Source: a virus
Reading direction: 5' to 3' (one strand)
IMG/VR virus record: IMGVR_UViG_3300007076_000011
Location: 1-51,229 of that record
Length of the DNA: 51,229 nt
Made by a program: the position numbers and the translations under genes. The notes under the pieces were generated by a model. It was not told where the DNA came from. It worked only from the letters and a program-made list of their open reading frames with translations, and made no database searches. Each line of letters opens with the position of its first letter. Position 1 is the first letter of the stretch. Positions 1-5,988 of the stretch are shown here, in pieces.

Positions 1-53
1 AAGCGGTACAGCTGGCGAGGCACCGCGAGTGGCTTGCGTCCGGGCTTGGCCAT
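1..53 (-). CDS. N-terminal fragment of a small basic DNA-binding-type protein (runs off the left edge)
   Basis: An ATG at 53 overlaps the TAA-type junction with the next gene and reads MAKPGRKPLAVPRQLYR before leaving the window. Short Lys/Arg/Pro-rich starts of this kind are common in phage ribbon-helix-helix proteins. The open frame at the right edge (51036-51229, same strand) begins EDPVRGGARYGARTEYLEAL, which would continue this peptide naturally as a single RHH-like protein if the molecule is circular. The direct join is one base out of frame, so the link is an inference. Function is unknown; transcriptional regulation is plausible. Confidence 0.5.
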   Translation of the reverse strand, partial: MAKPGRKPLAVPRQLYR

Positions 54-277
54 TAGATATCCAGCGCAATGGCGACAAACAGGTTCTCGAGGTACTTCGT
101 GCACATCTCCTCCTCGCCCCGAAAGAGGACGTATCCCTCTTCGCCGTTGCCAGGAGGTACTGCCATTACCGTTCTGACTTCGGAGTCAGGATCGGGTTGC
201 GACAGCTGTATGGCTTCCATCTTGTGCAAGTTAACCAGGTCGCCGTTCTCGTCCTTGACGTATGCCCACTGGCTCAT
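53..277 (-). CDS. Hypothetical acidic early protein, 74 aa
   Basis: A short acidic protein without a domain I recognise. It contains 'DENGDLVNLHKMEAIQL' and 'GYVLFRGEEEMCTKYLENL', a pattern seen in small phage proteins with an SH3-like or beta-rich N-terminus and a C-terminal helix; this is only a resemblance. The ATG is joined to the upstream gene by an ATGA overlap. It lies near the distal end of the leftward early operon that starts at the promoter near 5769. Confidence 0.7.
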   Translation of the reverse strand: MSQWAYVKDENGDLVNLHKMEAIQLSQPDPDSEVRTVMAVPPGNGEEGYVLFRGEEEMCTKYLENLFVAIALDI

Positions 278-615
278 ATTCCCCTCCCCACTGACGGCAG
301 CGTTTGCGGTTCGGGCGCCTGCTCGATCACCTTCACTGCGGCGACGCAGGAGATGTACAGCCCACGCCTGCCGTTGCTGTCACAGCCGAGGCCCATCTTG
401 AGGATGGTTTCCTTTGCTGGGACCATCTTGAGAAGCTTGAGCGCGCGCCCCAGGTTGCGGAAACGGCCCTGGAGTTCGCGCTTCGTCTGGCCGATGCGGA
501 AGCAGAGGTCTAAGGCTTCCCCTTCGAGGACCCCGAGTTTCTCTTGCGGAATCCAGTACGCGGACGCTTCCGCGACTGCCTGTACTGCAGGGTGGTCATT
601 GGTTTGGCTTTGCAT
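274..615 (-). CDS. Hypothetical early protein, 113 aa
   Basis: No recognised domain. The central part (about residues 20-80) is helix-rich with 'EALDLCFRIGQTKRELQGRFRNLGRALKLL' character, and a hydrophobic strand 'GLYISCVAAVKVIEQ' follows. The start is supported by a strong AGGAGG six bases before the ATG. About 50 bases separate it from the upstream gene, one of the few small gaps in this operon, and the following gene begins at its stop through an ATGA overlap. Confidence 0.7.
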   Translation of the reverse strand: MQSQTNDHPAVQAVAEASAYWIPQEKLGVLEGEALDLCFRIGQTKRELQGRFRNLGRALKLLKMVPAKETILKMGLGCDSNGRRGLYISCVAAVKVIEQAPEPQTLPSVGRGI

Positions 616-667
616 TTACCGCCTCCTGCGCGGTGAGGATATGGATAGGCGCTGCACTTGCAGTGGT

Positions 668-862
668 TCACTGAAGATTCCAGTCCCTAAGGGCTTGCTT
701 GATGCCTTCGTTAAAGGCGTCCTGATGATAGGGGTCGTAGCCGCACGCCTCGACGTAGTCGTAGTTGCCTTTGTGGAGCTCGTCTTTCGCCCACGTGTAG
801 CCCTGTTCGTAGCGCGACTGCTGGCGCGCCTTGCGACTGAACAGTTTAGAAAGGAATGTCAT
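668..862 (-). CDS. Hypothetical small early protein, 64 aa
   Basis: A basic N-terminus (MTFLSKLFSRKARQQ) is followed by an aromatic-rich segment 'YEQGYTWAKDELHKGNYDYV' and the motif 'DAFNEGIKQAL', which resembles short phage proteins annotated only as hypothetical. Its ATG lies within the last codons of the upstream HIRAN-like gene (17-base overlap), so translation is probably coupled. No membrane segment or metal-binding motif is visible. Confidence 0.65.
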   Translation of the reverse strand: MTFLSKLFSRKARQQSRYEQGYTWAKDELHKGNYDYVEACGYDPYHQDAFNEGIKQALRDWNLQ

Positions 863-1235
863 CGTCGAGCTTGTCGATCTGAGCTTTGTTCTCTTGCTCC
901 TCCGTCGCGTGGTTCCTCCACCCTCCCCGCAAGTCCAGGCTTGCGTTCAGCCCTTTCTTGTCTAACCTGGTGACCATGCAGTTGTGCACGACCGCTCCGT
1001 TGTCCATGCGCCAGGCGAAGCGCGCGGCTATCTGTGCGGCCACGTAGCCGATTTTCCAGTCCTCTCGGCCGTTAGTGTCGAGGCGGACGTAGGCCGCTAT
1101 GGCGTTAGGGTCGTACGGGTTGTTCGGCTCACGCTTGAGGTGTAGCTGGCAGCCGAGGTACAGGGCGTGAGCGTCGAGCGCGCGGTCGAAGTCGTGATGT
1201 TGTCCGCCTCGGACGCGAATGTCCTGGAGTTTCAT
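846..1235 (-). CDS. HIRAN-like domain protein with SSB-type C-terminal tail
   Basis: Residues about 10-75 match the HIRAN pattern: a strand with 'LHLKREPNNPYDPNAIAAYV', then 'WKIGYVAAQIAARFA'. HIRAN domains bind DNA ends or 3' termini and occur as stand-alone phage proteins or fused to helicases. The protein finishes DKLDDDIPF, essentially the acidic tip of bacterial SSB, which docks partner proteins or, in SSB itself, is recognised by repair enzymes. No OB-fold SSB is evident here. The inference is a DNA-end or fork protein that mimics or recruits SSB partners. The start is in an ATGA overlap with the preceding gene. Confidence 0.7.
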   Translation of the reverse strand: MKLQDIRVRGGQHHDFDRALDAHALYLGCQLHLKREPNNPYDPNAIAAYVRLDTNGREDWKIGYVAAQIAARFAWRMDNGAVVHNCMVTRLDKKGLNASLDLRGGWRNHATEEQENKAQIDKLDDDIPF

Positions 1236-1456
1236 GTACTGACCTTTGCTTGAATGAGGAGTTGAAGGTCCGACAGCGTAAGGCTTTCGCCAGGGTTTAG
1301 CGGTCTGTTGCTCTCGAGAGAGGCGATGAGATTCAGACCCTGGTACGCTAGTACCTCTACCGAGTTGCGCTGGTTAGTGATTACTAGGCGGTCGACGAAC
1401 AGGCGCCACTCGAGCGCACCTGTGAGTACTGCTGTGGTGTTGACATGCCAGCGCAT
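1232..1456 (-). CDS. Hypothetical protein, 74 aa
   Basis: I chose the ATG at 1456, which overlaps the TAA of the preceding gene by one base (TAATG), over a longer in-frame extension that merely shadows that gene. The protein (MRWHVNTTAVLTGALEWRLF onward) looks beta-rich with alternating hydrophobic residues and a C-terminal 'ESLTLSDLQLLIQAK' helix. No family recognised. It is joined to the HIRAN-like gene by an ATGA overlap. Confidence 0.6.
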   Translation of the reverse strand: MRWHVNTTAVLTGALEWRLFVDRLVITNQRNSVEVLAYQGLNLIASLESNRPLNPGESLTLSDLQLLIQAKVST

Positions 1457-1803
1457 TATCCTTTCCCTCCGAACATGTCTCGCAGGAATTGGTCGAAATG
1501 GTGGCTGGTTTTGAGTGCCGCCTCGTGCGGGACGCCAAGGTGAACACAAAGGGCCTGGTGAAAGCCTTGCAGCTCTTGGCGAACTTCCTGCTTGAATTCG
1601 TCCAGCCGGTGGTGCCTGTTGGGGGCGTACTGGTCGGAGTTGTCTCCGAGTATCTCCATACTGTCGCACACGCTGCGCTCGATCGCCATGAGCCAGGCAC
1701 AGGCGCCAGCGGCGAACGCAATGTCCTTGCCGTGTGTCATCTCCACTGCACGTTTGAGCGCGTCAAACCGCTCCTGCATGCGCTTGGCCCGCTCTTCGCT
1801 CAT
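1456..1803 (-). CDS. Hypothetical helical protein, 115 aa
   Basis: A largely alpha-helical protein with an N-terminal Lys/Arg/Glu helix (MSEERAKRMQERFDALKRAV), a hydrophobic stretch 'DIAFAAGACAWLMAIE' that is too polar for a confident membrane span, and a C-terminal helix ending 'FDQFLRDMFGGKG'. No recognised family. The ATG overlaps the stop of the upstream gene (ATGA), which fits the coupling seen along the operon. Confidence 0.65.
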   Translation of the reverse strand: MSEERAKRMQERFDALKRAVEMTHGKDIAFAAGACAWLMAIERSVCDSMEILGDNSDQYAPNRHHRLDEFKQEVRQELQGFHQALCVHLGVPHEAALKTSHHFDQFLRDMFGGKG

Positions 1804-2189
1804 CCCTCACCTCGGACGTACATCTCCGCTCCGTAACGGATGCTCTCCTTGACGATGGTCCGCAAGCGAGCGTTAGAGACTCCTGCAAAGCGAGCGAGGG
1901 AGTCCGCGCACACTATTGCCATACGCAGGTGAACCAACATCGCTTTCTCGGCGACGTCGTCTCGCATGTGAACACAGTCGATGAGCATCCTAGCGACGGT
2001 GTTAGTGCCAATGACGTGCAAGGCGCGCGCCAAGTCCAGGTCAATGTCGAACTCCACTGCGAGGCGGTTGACCTCCTGAATGGCCCGTGACTTCATGAAT
2101 GAGGGGAGGTGTTCGACATGCTGATCGATTACCTTATTCGACGTGTCGACCAGATCGTTGGCTATCTCCTTGGTGATGATGCCTTTCAT
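1800..2189 (-). CDS. Hypothetical helical protein, 129 aa
   Basis: The start is placed at MKGIITKEIANDL, whose ATG overlaps the TGA of the upstream membrane-protein gene. A longer in-frame extension would cover that gene and is rejected. The sequence is mostly amphipathic helix ('AIQEVNRLAVEFDIDLDLARALHVIG', 'VAEKAMLVHLRMAIVCADSLARFAG'). No known domain. It could be an oligomeric helical-bundle protein, but nothing in the sequence indicates its target. Confidence 0.65.
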   Translation of the reverse strand: MKGIITKEIANDLVDTSNKVIDQHVEHLPSFMKSRAIQEVNRLAVEFDIDLDLARALHVIGTNTVARMLIDCVHMRDDVAEKAMLVHLRMAIVCADSLARFAGVSNARLRTIVKESIRYGAEMYVRGEG

Positions 2190-2371
2190 AGCGCGATCCT
2201 TGCTGGGCGCTGCAGCTTGGCCATGCCGACGGCCTGATCCATCGCGCACTCGGCCTCGGTAATGCAGTCGAGTATGTCCGGCTCGGGAAGGAGCAGCATG
2301 CTGACGGCGCCGATCAGGTAACCGGCGAGGAAGGAGACGAAGATCACCAGTCCAATGACAGCCTTGTTCAC
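2186..2371 (-). CDS. Small single-pass membrane protein, 61 aa
   Basis: A GTG start (GTGA overlap with the upstream gene) begins a protein whose residues 4-29 form one clear membrane helix (VIGLVIFVSFLAGYLIGAVS), followed by 'LLPEPDILDCITEAECAMDQ'. Small inner-membrane proteins in phage early operons often act on host envelope or superinfection processes. That role is inference from class only. Confidence 0.65.
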   Translation of the reverse strand: MNKAVIGLVIFVSFLAGYLIGAVSMLLLPEPDILDCITEAECAMDQAVGMAKLQRPARIAL

Positions 2372-2571
2372 CGCTTGCTCCTTTGAGGTAAAAGCTCGAT
2401 CATGGCTCGAGTTATGTAGTCCATAAGGCCTGCATAATGTTCAGGTGTGAGAACGATCTGAGCCAGAACGTGCTCGTTGTCACGGTCGTCTACTTCTTTG
2501 TCCGTAAGGACAATGTTACCTTCAGTGTTGACCGACACGTAAAGGTAATCGCCGAGGTGCTCTTCCTTCAT
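2368..2571 (-). CDS. Hypothetical protein, 67 aa
   Basis: A short acidic protein with strands 'DYLYVSVNTEGNIVLTDKEV' and a C-terminal helix 'HYAGLMDYITRAMIELLPQ'. No family recognised. It starts with ATG and its end overlaps the GTG of the membrane-protein gene by four bases. Confidence 0.65.
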   Translation of the reverse strand: MKEEHLGDYLYVSVNTEGNIVLTDKEVDDRDNEHVLAQIVLTPEHYAGLMDYITRAMIELLPQRSKR

Positions 2572-2583
2572 GTCTCGAGCTCC

Positions 2584-2736
2584 TTAGTCGTGTTTGCCAG
2601 TCGCGCGATTGCGGTTCTGGTATTCGGTAACCAGGTCTTCGAACAACCGTCTGGCAGCTTCGTAGTTGCCTTTCTCTAGGCCGAGAACTATCCACTGCCA
2701 GATCTCTTCAGGTGTCATTTCGATCTTGTCTGGCAT
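2584..2736 (-). CDS. Hypothetical small protein, 50 aa
   Basis: This gene fills the gap between its neighbours. It starts at an ATG overlapping the TGA of the upstream gene (TGATG) and encodes MPDKIEMTPEEIWQWIVLGL followed by 'EKGNYEAARRLFEDLVTEYQ', ending at a TAA. The protein is a predicted two-helix, amphipathic, acidic polypeptide. No homologue recognised; the tight junction and normal codon use support it being real. Confidence 0.6.
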   Translation of the reverse strand: MPDKIEMTPEEIWQWIVLGLEKGNYEAARRLFEDLVTEYQNRNRATGKHD

Positions 2737-2963
2737 CACATCTCCTCCTCGACCGTGATCCTGATCCTTCGCGGCATGTCTCCGAAGGCCTCGAGCAGCG
2801 CCTTGGTAACCAGATACACGCCGGACTTGAGCTTGACGCCGAACTCCTCGTCGCTCACGTCATACCTGCCCGTGTTGATCGTCGGCTTCGTCAACTTCAG
2901 CCCCTGGATCACCAGCCTCCTCGGCGGTGTCAAAGGGGTTTTCTGCGAGGTGTCCTGTTCCAT
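2736..2963 (-). CDS. Hypothetical protein, 75 aa
   Basis: The start is placed at MEQDTSQKTPLTPPRRLVIQ, which has GGAG about six bases upstream. A longer form beginning at 3008 would overlap the upstream gene even further. The rest reads as a compact alpha/beta protein with 'EFGVKLKSGVYLVTKALLEAFGDMPRRIRITVEEE'-like content. Even with this start it overlaps the neighbouring gene by about 100 bases in another frame, an unusual amount for this operon. No function assigned. Confidence 0.5.
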   Translation of the reverse strand: MEQDTSQKTPLTPPRRLVIQGLKLTKPTINTGRYDVSDEEFGVKLKSGVYLVTKALLEAFGDMPRRIRITVEEEM

Positions 2964-3237
2964 GCCACTCTCCATGTTCGTCGAAGTAGCCTTGCGGTTT
3001 GCTTGCAAGGAGCCATTTGCTGATCATGACGCCATGCTTGTCGTTGATGTGCTTACCCCGGCGTCTGTTAGGGCAGTCACAGTGCATCTGCGGGTCAGTG
3101 TGACCCTTGTCGAAGCGCTTGTCGCCGCGCCTGACCATGGTCACAAAGTACACGTTGTCGGGCTCAGCTGCGTCAAGGAACTTGGTGACCTTGTAGAAGC
3201 TGGGCCCTACCTGGGAGGGGTAGTACTCGATGCTCAC
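2860..3237 (-). CDS. Hypothetical protein with Cys/His cluster, 125 aa
   Basis: A GTG start in a GTGA overlap gives VSIEYYPSQVGPSFYKVTKF. The body has strand-rich 'DNVYFVTMVRRGDKRF', then a Cys/His cluster 'HCDCPNRRRGKHINDKHG' (CxC followed by two His). This loosely resembles a SWIM-type zinc site but lacks a clear third Cys, so that is only a suggestion. The C-terminal 35 residues are acidic and overlap the next gene. No family assigned. Confidence 0.55.
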   Translation of the reverse strand: MSIEYYPSQVGPSFYKVTKFLDAAEPDNVYFVTMVRRGDKRFDKGHTDPQMHCDCPNRRRGKHINDKHGVMISKWLLASKPQGYFDEHGEWHGTGHLAENPFDTAEEAGDPGAEVDEADDQHGQV

Positions 3238-3533
3238 GCAGGCGCTCCTGGCTCCTGGAACTCCGCAGGGAACCGCTTCATGAACTCGTCGTCCGGTCCC
3301 TCGTCGTTCATGAGAAAGGAGCCGAGGAACCAGCACATTTCCACCTCGCTGTCGAACGTCGTCTCCTGCTCGACGCCAGTCCAGGTGTCCAGGTAGCGAA
3401 GCACCTGCTTGCCGTCCTTCACGTAGGACGTGAACATCGCGTCTCCGATGAGCAGGAGAGTGTTGTTGGGGTTCTGCGCTGCGTGATCGCCTAGGACCTT
3501 CTTCTTCAGCGCAAATGCTTGACTCGCGGACAT
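3234..3533 (-). CDS. Hypothetical protein, 99 aa
   Basis: A soluble protein with central strands 'NTLLLIGDAMFTSYVKDGKQ' and 'YLDTWTGVEQETTFDSEVEM', followed by 'CWFLGSFLMNDEGPDDEFM'. No domain recognised. It begins with ATG directly after the stop of the upstream HTH gene and ends in a GTGA overlap. Confidence 0.65.
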   Translation of the reverse strand: MSASQAFALKKKVLGDHAAQNPNNTLLLIGDAMFTSYVKDGKQVLRYLDTWTGVEQETTFDSEVEMCWFLGSFLMNDEGPDDEFMKRFPAEFQEPGAPA

Positions 3534-3830
3534 TTACTTCTCCTTGGTTTCCACGCTGGGATCGCGTGGGTTAGTGGGACTGCTGCGAAGACTGTAATTG
3601 AGTACGTTCCTCATCCATATGAGGTTGGATTCGGTTTCAGGTAAATCGAAGCGAAAAAGCAGTTGCCGCGCGCTGAACCCTTGAGACTCGTGTAGGCGCC
3701 GTGCCTCGATTATCTGCTCATCGCTGAGCTTGACGTAGCCGTTGTAACGACGATAGCCGTGGCGCCGGCCGTACTTGGCCGATATCTGCAGGCCGATGAC
3801 CGTGGCGAAGGAAGAGGCGATGCGCTTCAT
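3534..3830 (-). CDS. Helix-turn-helix-like DNA-binding protein, 98 aa
   Basis: Residues about 34-82 ('KLSDEQIIEARRLHESQGFS' then 'ARQLLFRFDLPETESNLIWM') match the pattern of short phage HTH domains in which a 'lsdeqi.eiR.l' helix is followed by the recognition helix. The N-terminus is basic (KYGRRHGYRRYNGYVK). It could be a transcription regulator or a DNA-binding accessory of a nuclease; no catalytic domain is present. It is one candidate for the factor that binds the dispersed palindromes, without direct evidence. Confidence 0.6.
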   Translation of the reverse strand: MKRIASSFATVIGLQISAKYGRRHGYRRYNGYVKLSDEQIIEARRLHESQGFSARQLLFRFDLPETESNLIWMRNVLNYSLRSSPTNPRDPSVETKEK

Positions 3831-3952
3831 GACTTAGCTCGTCGAGTGCGCTGAGTAAACCACCTGTTGCAGATCAGACACCGCCACCAAATCTTGCTCA
3901 CGCCCTGCGGGCTGATGCGTGCTAGACGCTGACCACAGTGCTTGCCGATCAT
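3827..3952 (-). CDS. Small basic CxxC protein, 41 aa
   Basis: The gene starts MIGKHCGQRLARISPQGVSK, continues 'IWWRCLICNRWFTQRTRRAK' and ends at a TGA inside the ATG of the HTH gene (ATGA). It has a knuckle-like CLIC motif and a single upstream Cys-His pair (HC), plus a basic tail. This could be a minimal zinc-binding or nucleic-acid-binding peptide. Both ends show ATGA coupling, which is the main evidence that it is real. Confidence 0.6.
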   Translation of the reverse strand: MIGKHCGQRLARISPQGVSKIWWRCLICNRWFTQRTRRAKS

Positions 3953-4323
3953 GTCACCTTCTCCTCAACGTGGTAGAAGACGTGAAAATCACACTGGTTG
4001 TGCAGATTGCTTAGCGCGTGTTCGAAGTTGGCGAAAATATCGCGCTTGACCGTGTTGATGCTTTGGCCTGTTTTGTAGCGAAACTCGCACACGCACTTGC
4101 GAACTGGCCTGTGGATCACCGGCCGCTTGGTGTCTACGCCTGTGGTGACGAGCGGCTTTTCCTTTGGCGCTGGCGGTTCGCGCACAGGAATCGTGCGAGC
4201 GAGCGGGGTGTCCGGACTGGGTTGTACGTAGACGAGGTCTTGTCTGCCTCGAGAGTTGACGGCGATCTGGAAGAACCTACCCCTGTGGTCCTGCTTGACG
4301 CCTGGGATGAGAGTCCAGGCCAT
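3949..4323 (-). CDS. Hypothetical protein, 124 aa
   Basis: The start at MAWTLIPGVKQDHRGRFFQI is supported by a TAATG junction with the upstream gene; the longer open frame upstream is a shadow. A proline-rich linker (about residues 45-60) precedes a C-terminal segment 'CVCEFRYKTGQSINTVKRDI' and a His-containing end 'NQCDFHVFYHVEEK'. No recognised family. Confidence 0.6.
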   Translation of the reverse strand: MAWTLIPGVKQDHRGRFFQIAVNSRGRQDLVYVQPSPDTPLARTIPVREPPAPKEKPLVTTGVDTKRPVIHRPVRKCVCEFRYKTGQSINTVKRDIFANFEHALSNLHNQCDFHVFYHVEEKVT

Positions 4324-4541
4324 TAGTATGGCCCCTCGCTGCGGGGTTCGAGTGTTACTCCCATGCCGTTCTGCATGTTGGCTTGGAACTCTTCCAACAT
4401 TTCGGAGTCGAGTTCCTCTTTCAGCCAAAGTATGGCCTTGCTCTCGTCGACAGGGATGAGCTTGACCTCGATGTTGTTGCCGAGCAGGAGCCCAGCTCCG
4501 TAGACTACGTCTTGCTGGTTGCCGATGAACGCTTGGGCCAT
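4323..4541 (-). CDS. Hypothetical protein, 72 aa
   Basis: The start is placed at MAQAFIGNQQDVVYGAGLLL, with GAGGAG upstream and TAATG coupling to the preceding gene. The protein continues with strand 'NIEVKLIPVDESKAILWLKE' and an acidic helix 'ELDSEMLEEFQANMQ'. No domain recognised. The alpha/beta pattern suggests a small globular protein. Confidence 0.6.
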   Translation of the reverse strand: MAQAFIGNQQDVVYGAGLLLGNNIEVKLIPVDESKAILWLKEELDSEMLEEFQANMQNGMGVTLEPRSEGPY

Positions 4542-4744
4542 TATGGTCTCCTCGAATAGAACCACGCCTTGGCCGCATCGAGCGAGGGCATGTCGATCAC
4601 TGCAAGCACCTGCCAGAAGCCGTACTCCTCGACTCCGAGATCCTCGTTCTGCTTGTTGCGACGCTCGGCTTCGCCCTCGCTCGCTACTTGGTGCGAGGTG
4701 AGCACTCCACTGTCGTCACGGAAAGCGATTATGACTTGTTTCAC
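4541..4744 (-). CDS. Hypothetical protein, 67 aa
   Basis: A GTG start in a GTGA overlap gives VKQVIIAFRDDSGVLTSHQV, ending 'DMPSLDAAKAWFYSRRP'. A much longer open frame upstream is antisense or shadow sequence of the neighbouring gene and was rejected. No family recognised. The charged middle 'ASEGEAERRNKQNEDLGVEE' is probably helical. Confidence 0.6.
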   Translation of the reverse strand: MKQVIIAFRDDSGVLTSHQVASEGEAERRNKQNEDLGVEEYGFWQVLAVIDMPSLDAAKAWFYSRRP

Positions 4745-5343
4745 TTGACCTCTCCTTCGATCTCGATTGTGATTTCGCCTGTGGACTTGGCGACCTTGTC
4801 CGGCAGCGGCAGCGTGACGTCCAATACCGCCTGCCTGTACTGCGTCCTTTCCTGCTCCAGCGCCGCTTCCCAGATCTCGACCGCCTGTTGCTCGACGGCG
4901 ATGCAGCCTGGGCATCGGGCCACGTCTTGGCTGTGCCACTCGATGATGTCCTCGAGGGGTTGCTCGATCGAGTGGAACAGGAATAGGTCTGCGCAATGCT
5001 CGCTGCGGCGGAGTACCTCGCCTCCGAATGGCATCACGCTGACGAATTTGATGTACTCGCCGCCTATGAAGTCGACGTGGCCATTGCAGCAGCGGCAACC
5101 TTGCCTGACGACGTGCGTGATCTTGGCGATAGGACGCCACTGACTGGAGTCCTCAGGATTGAGCCGCTCGGGCGACTTACCTAGCCCGCCCTGTATTTTG
5201 GGATTGGCTGCGTGGAACGCCTTGTTGGCTGCTTGAGCGAGCTCAATGTCAGTGGGTTTCTTTTTGCCTTTGGCCGGGAACGCCTGATCGAGTTCAGCGA
5301 TGAACGCGAGCAATTCGGCGTCAGCGGTGGGTTTGTCAGTCAC
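4741..5343 (-). CDS. Cys-rich hypothetical protein, 200 aa
   Basis: A GTG start with GGAG seven bases upstream begins VTDKPTADAELLAFIAELDQ. Cysteine pairs occur in 'RQGCRCCNGHVDFIGGEY' and 'DVARCPGCIAVEQQ', with an isolated 'EHCADLF' between them. This spacing could form a zinc-ribbon-like site. The C-terminal segment 'LDVTLPLPDKVAKSTGEITI' is a beta-rich tail. The function is unknown; metal binding is inferred only from the cysteine pattern. Confidence 0.6.
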   Translation of the reverse strand: MTDKPTADAELLAFIAELDQAFPAKGKKKPTDIELAQAANKAFHAANPKIQGGLGKSPERLNPEDSSQWRPIAKITHVVRQGCRCCNGHVDFIGGEYIKFVSVMPFGGEVLRRSEHCADLFLFHSIEQPLEDIIEWHSQDVARCPGCIAVEQQAVEIWEAALEQERTQYRQAVLDVTLPLPDKVAKSTGEITIEIEGEVK

Positions 5344-5506
5344 GATTGAGCTCCCTTCGCGCGAGAACCATCTGGATGCAGAAGCAGGCCACGTCATCCC
5401 ACTGCCCATCAGGCGAGTTGCTGTAGAACACGGCTGCGCGTCTCAACTGCTCGTCGGTATAGCGATCCGTGAGCGCTAGGATTTGGTTGTATTCCGCTTG
5501 TGTCAT
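5336..5506 (-). CDS. Hypothetical small protein, 56 aa
   Basis: The start is placed at MTQAEYNQILALTDRYTDEQ, which has an AGGGGG-type ribosome site and an ATGA overlap with the upstream gene. The product is a helical peptide ending 'DDVACFCIQMVLARRELNRD'. The upstream in-frame extension is a shadow of the neighbouring gene. No family recognised. Confidence 0.6.
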   Translation of the reverse strand: MTQAEYNQILALTDRYTDEQLRRAAVFYSNSPDGQWDDVACFCIQMVLARRELNRD

Positions 5507-5691
5507 TGAATCCCCCTTCCTTGCCACGGAGCCATGCAGATGTTCGCCTCGGTGACCTTTTCCAGTGGAAGTTTGCCCTCCAGCACGGCGAGCTCGATCA
5601 GGGCTTTGCGCCATGTGAACTCGTCTGTGCTCAGGATGCGCTCACAGCACGCCTGGGATGCGGGCGGGAGTGGAGTTGCGGAATTGCTCAT
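5503..5691 (-). CDS. First gene of the leftward early operon, hypothetical, 62 aa
   Basis: The start at MSNSATPLPPASQACCERIL has GGAG at ideal spacing. The body is a helical segment 'DEFTWRKALIELAVLEGKLP'. It is the promoter-proximal gene after the TTGACA promoter at 5740-5769 and operator-like palindrome at 5720-5748, so it is likely expressed early and strongly. No homology recognised. Confidence 0.65.
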   Translation of the reverse strand: MSNSATPLPPASQACCERILSTDEFTWRKALIELAVLEGKLPLEKVTEANICMAPWQGRGIQ

Positions 5692-5719
5692 GTTATCTCC
5701 AAGGTGAGGGTGAATAAAG

Positions 5720-5748
5720 GTGCGGGTTAACGCACCATTATTGTGCAC
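5720..5748. promoter_or_regulatory. 29-bp palindromic operator-like site A
   Basis: One of five related dyads in the window. The left half-site is GTGCGGGTTAAC and the inverted right half reads GTGCACAATAAT, separated by five bases. It covers the -10 hexamer and presumptive start point of the leftward early promoter, so a bound protein would block transcription of the early operon. Confidence 0.75.
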
Positions 5749-5769
5749 ATGGTTCGGTCAGTTTGTCAA
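5740..5769 (-). promoter_or_regulatory. Leftward sigma70-like early promoter
   Basis: On the minus strand, TTGACA (5764-5769) and CACAAT (5740-5745) are separated by 18 bases. It sits just upstream of the operon running from 5691 to the left edge. The -10 is inside palindrome A. Confidence 0.7.
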
Positions 5770-5824
5770 GCACTCTATTTCGCGACCAAGACCCTTTGAG
5801 CTGGGATCCACCTTTAATCCAAGC

Positions 5825-5910
5825 ACCAGGTTGGTGAGGCCTGACCTTGGCCCCGAGTCACCGGCTCGGGCTGCAATCCCCTGTCAAAGGGCCCTGTACT
5901 AGCGGCCCTT
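5825..5910. other. Non-coding stretch with three consecutive hairpins
   Basis: The 297-base gap between genes (5692-5988) carries, beyond the promoter, three inverted repeats: CACCA/TGGTG near 5825-5837, CCCGAG/CTCGGG at 5852-5870, and AAGGGCC/GGCCCTT at 5887-5910. The last is followed on the minus strand by only a short T run, so it could be a weak terminator for the gene ending at 5989. I see no gene in this gap. Confidence 0.4.
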
Positions 5911-5988
5911 GTGCTACGTGGAGGTCAATAACTTCACAGGGATACGTGTTCCCACAGCACGCCCTCCGTTAGAGTTGACCTGCTTGCT

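Noticed and set aside
223-245. Single GTGCAAGTTAAC half-site near position 230
   Set aside because: It has no partner half-site at the required spacing and lies in coding sequence, so it was not counted as a sixth palindrome.
4744-5140. Long N-terminal extension of the 4541-4744 gene
   Set aside because: The extended part is Arg/His-rich shadow of the adjacent 200-residue gene, and the GTG at 4744 makes a normal GTGA junction.
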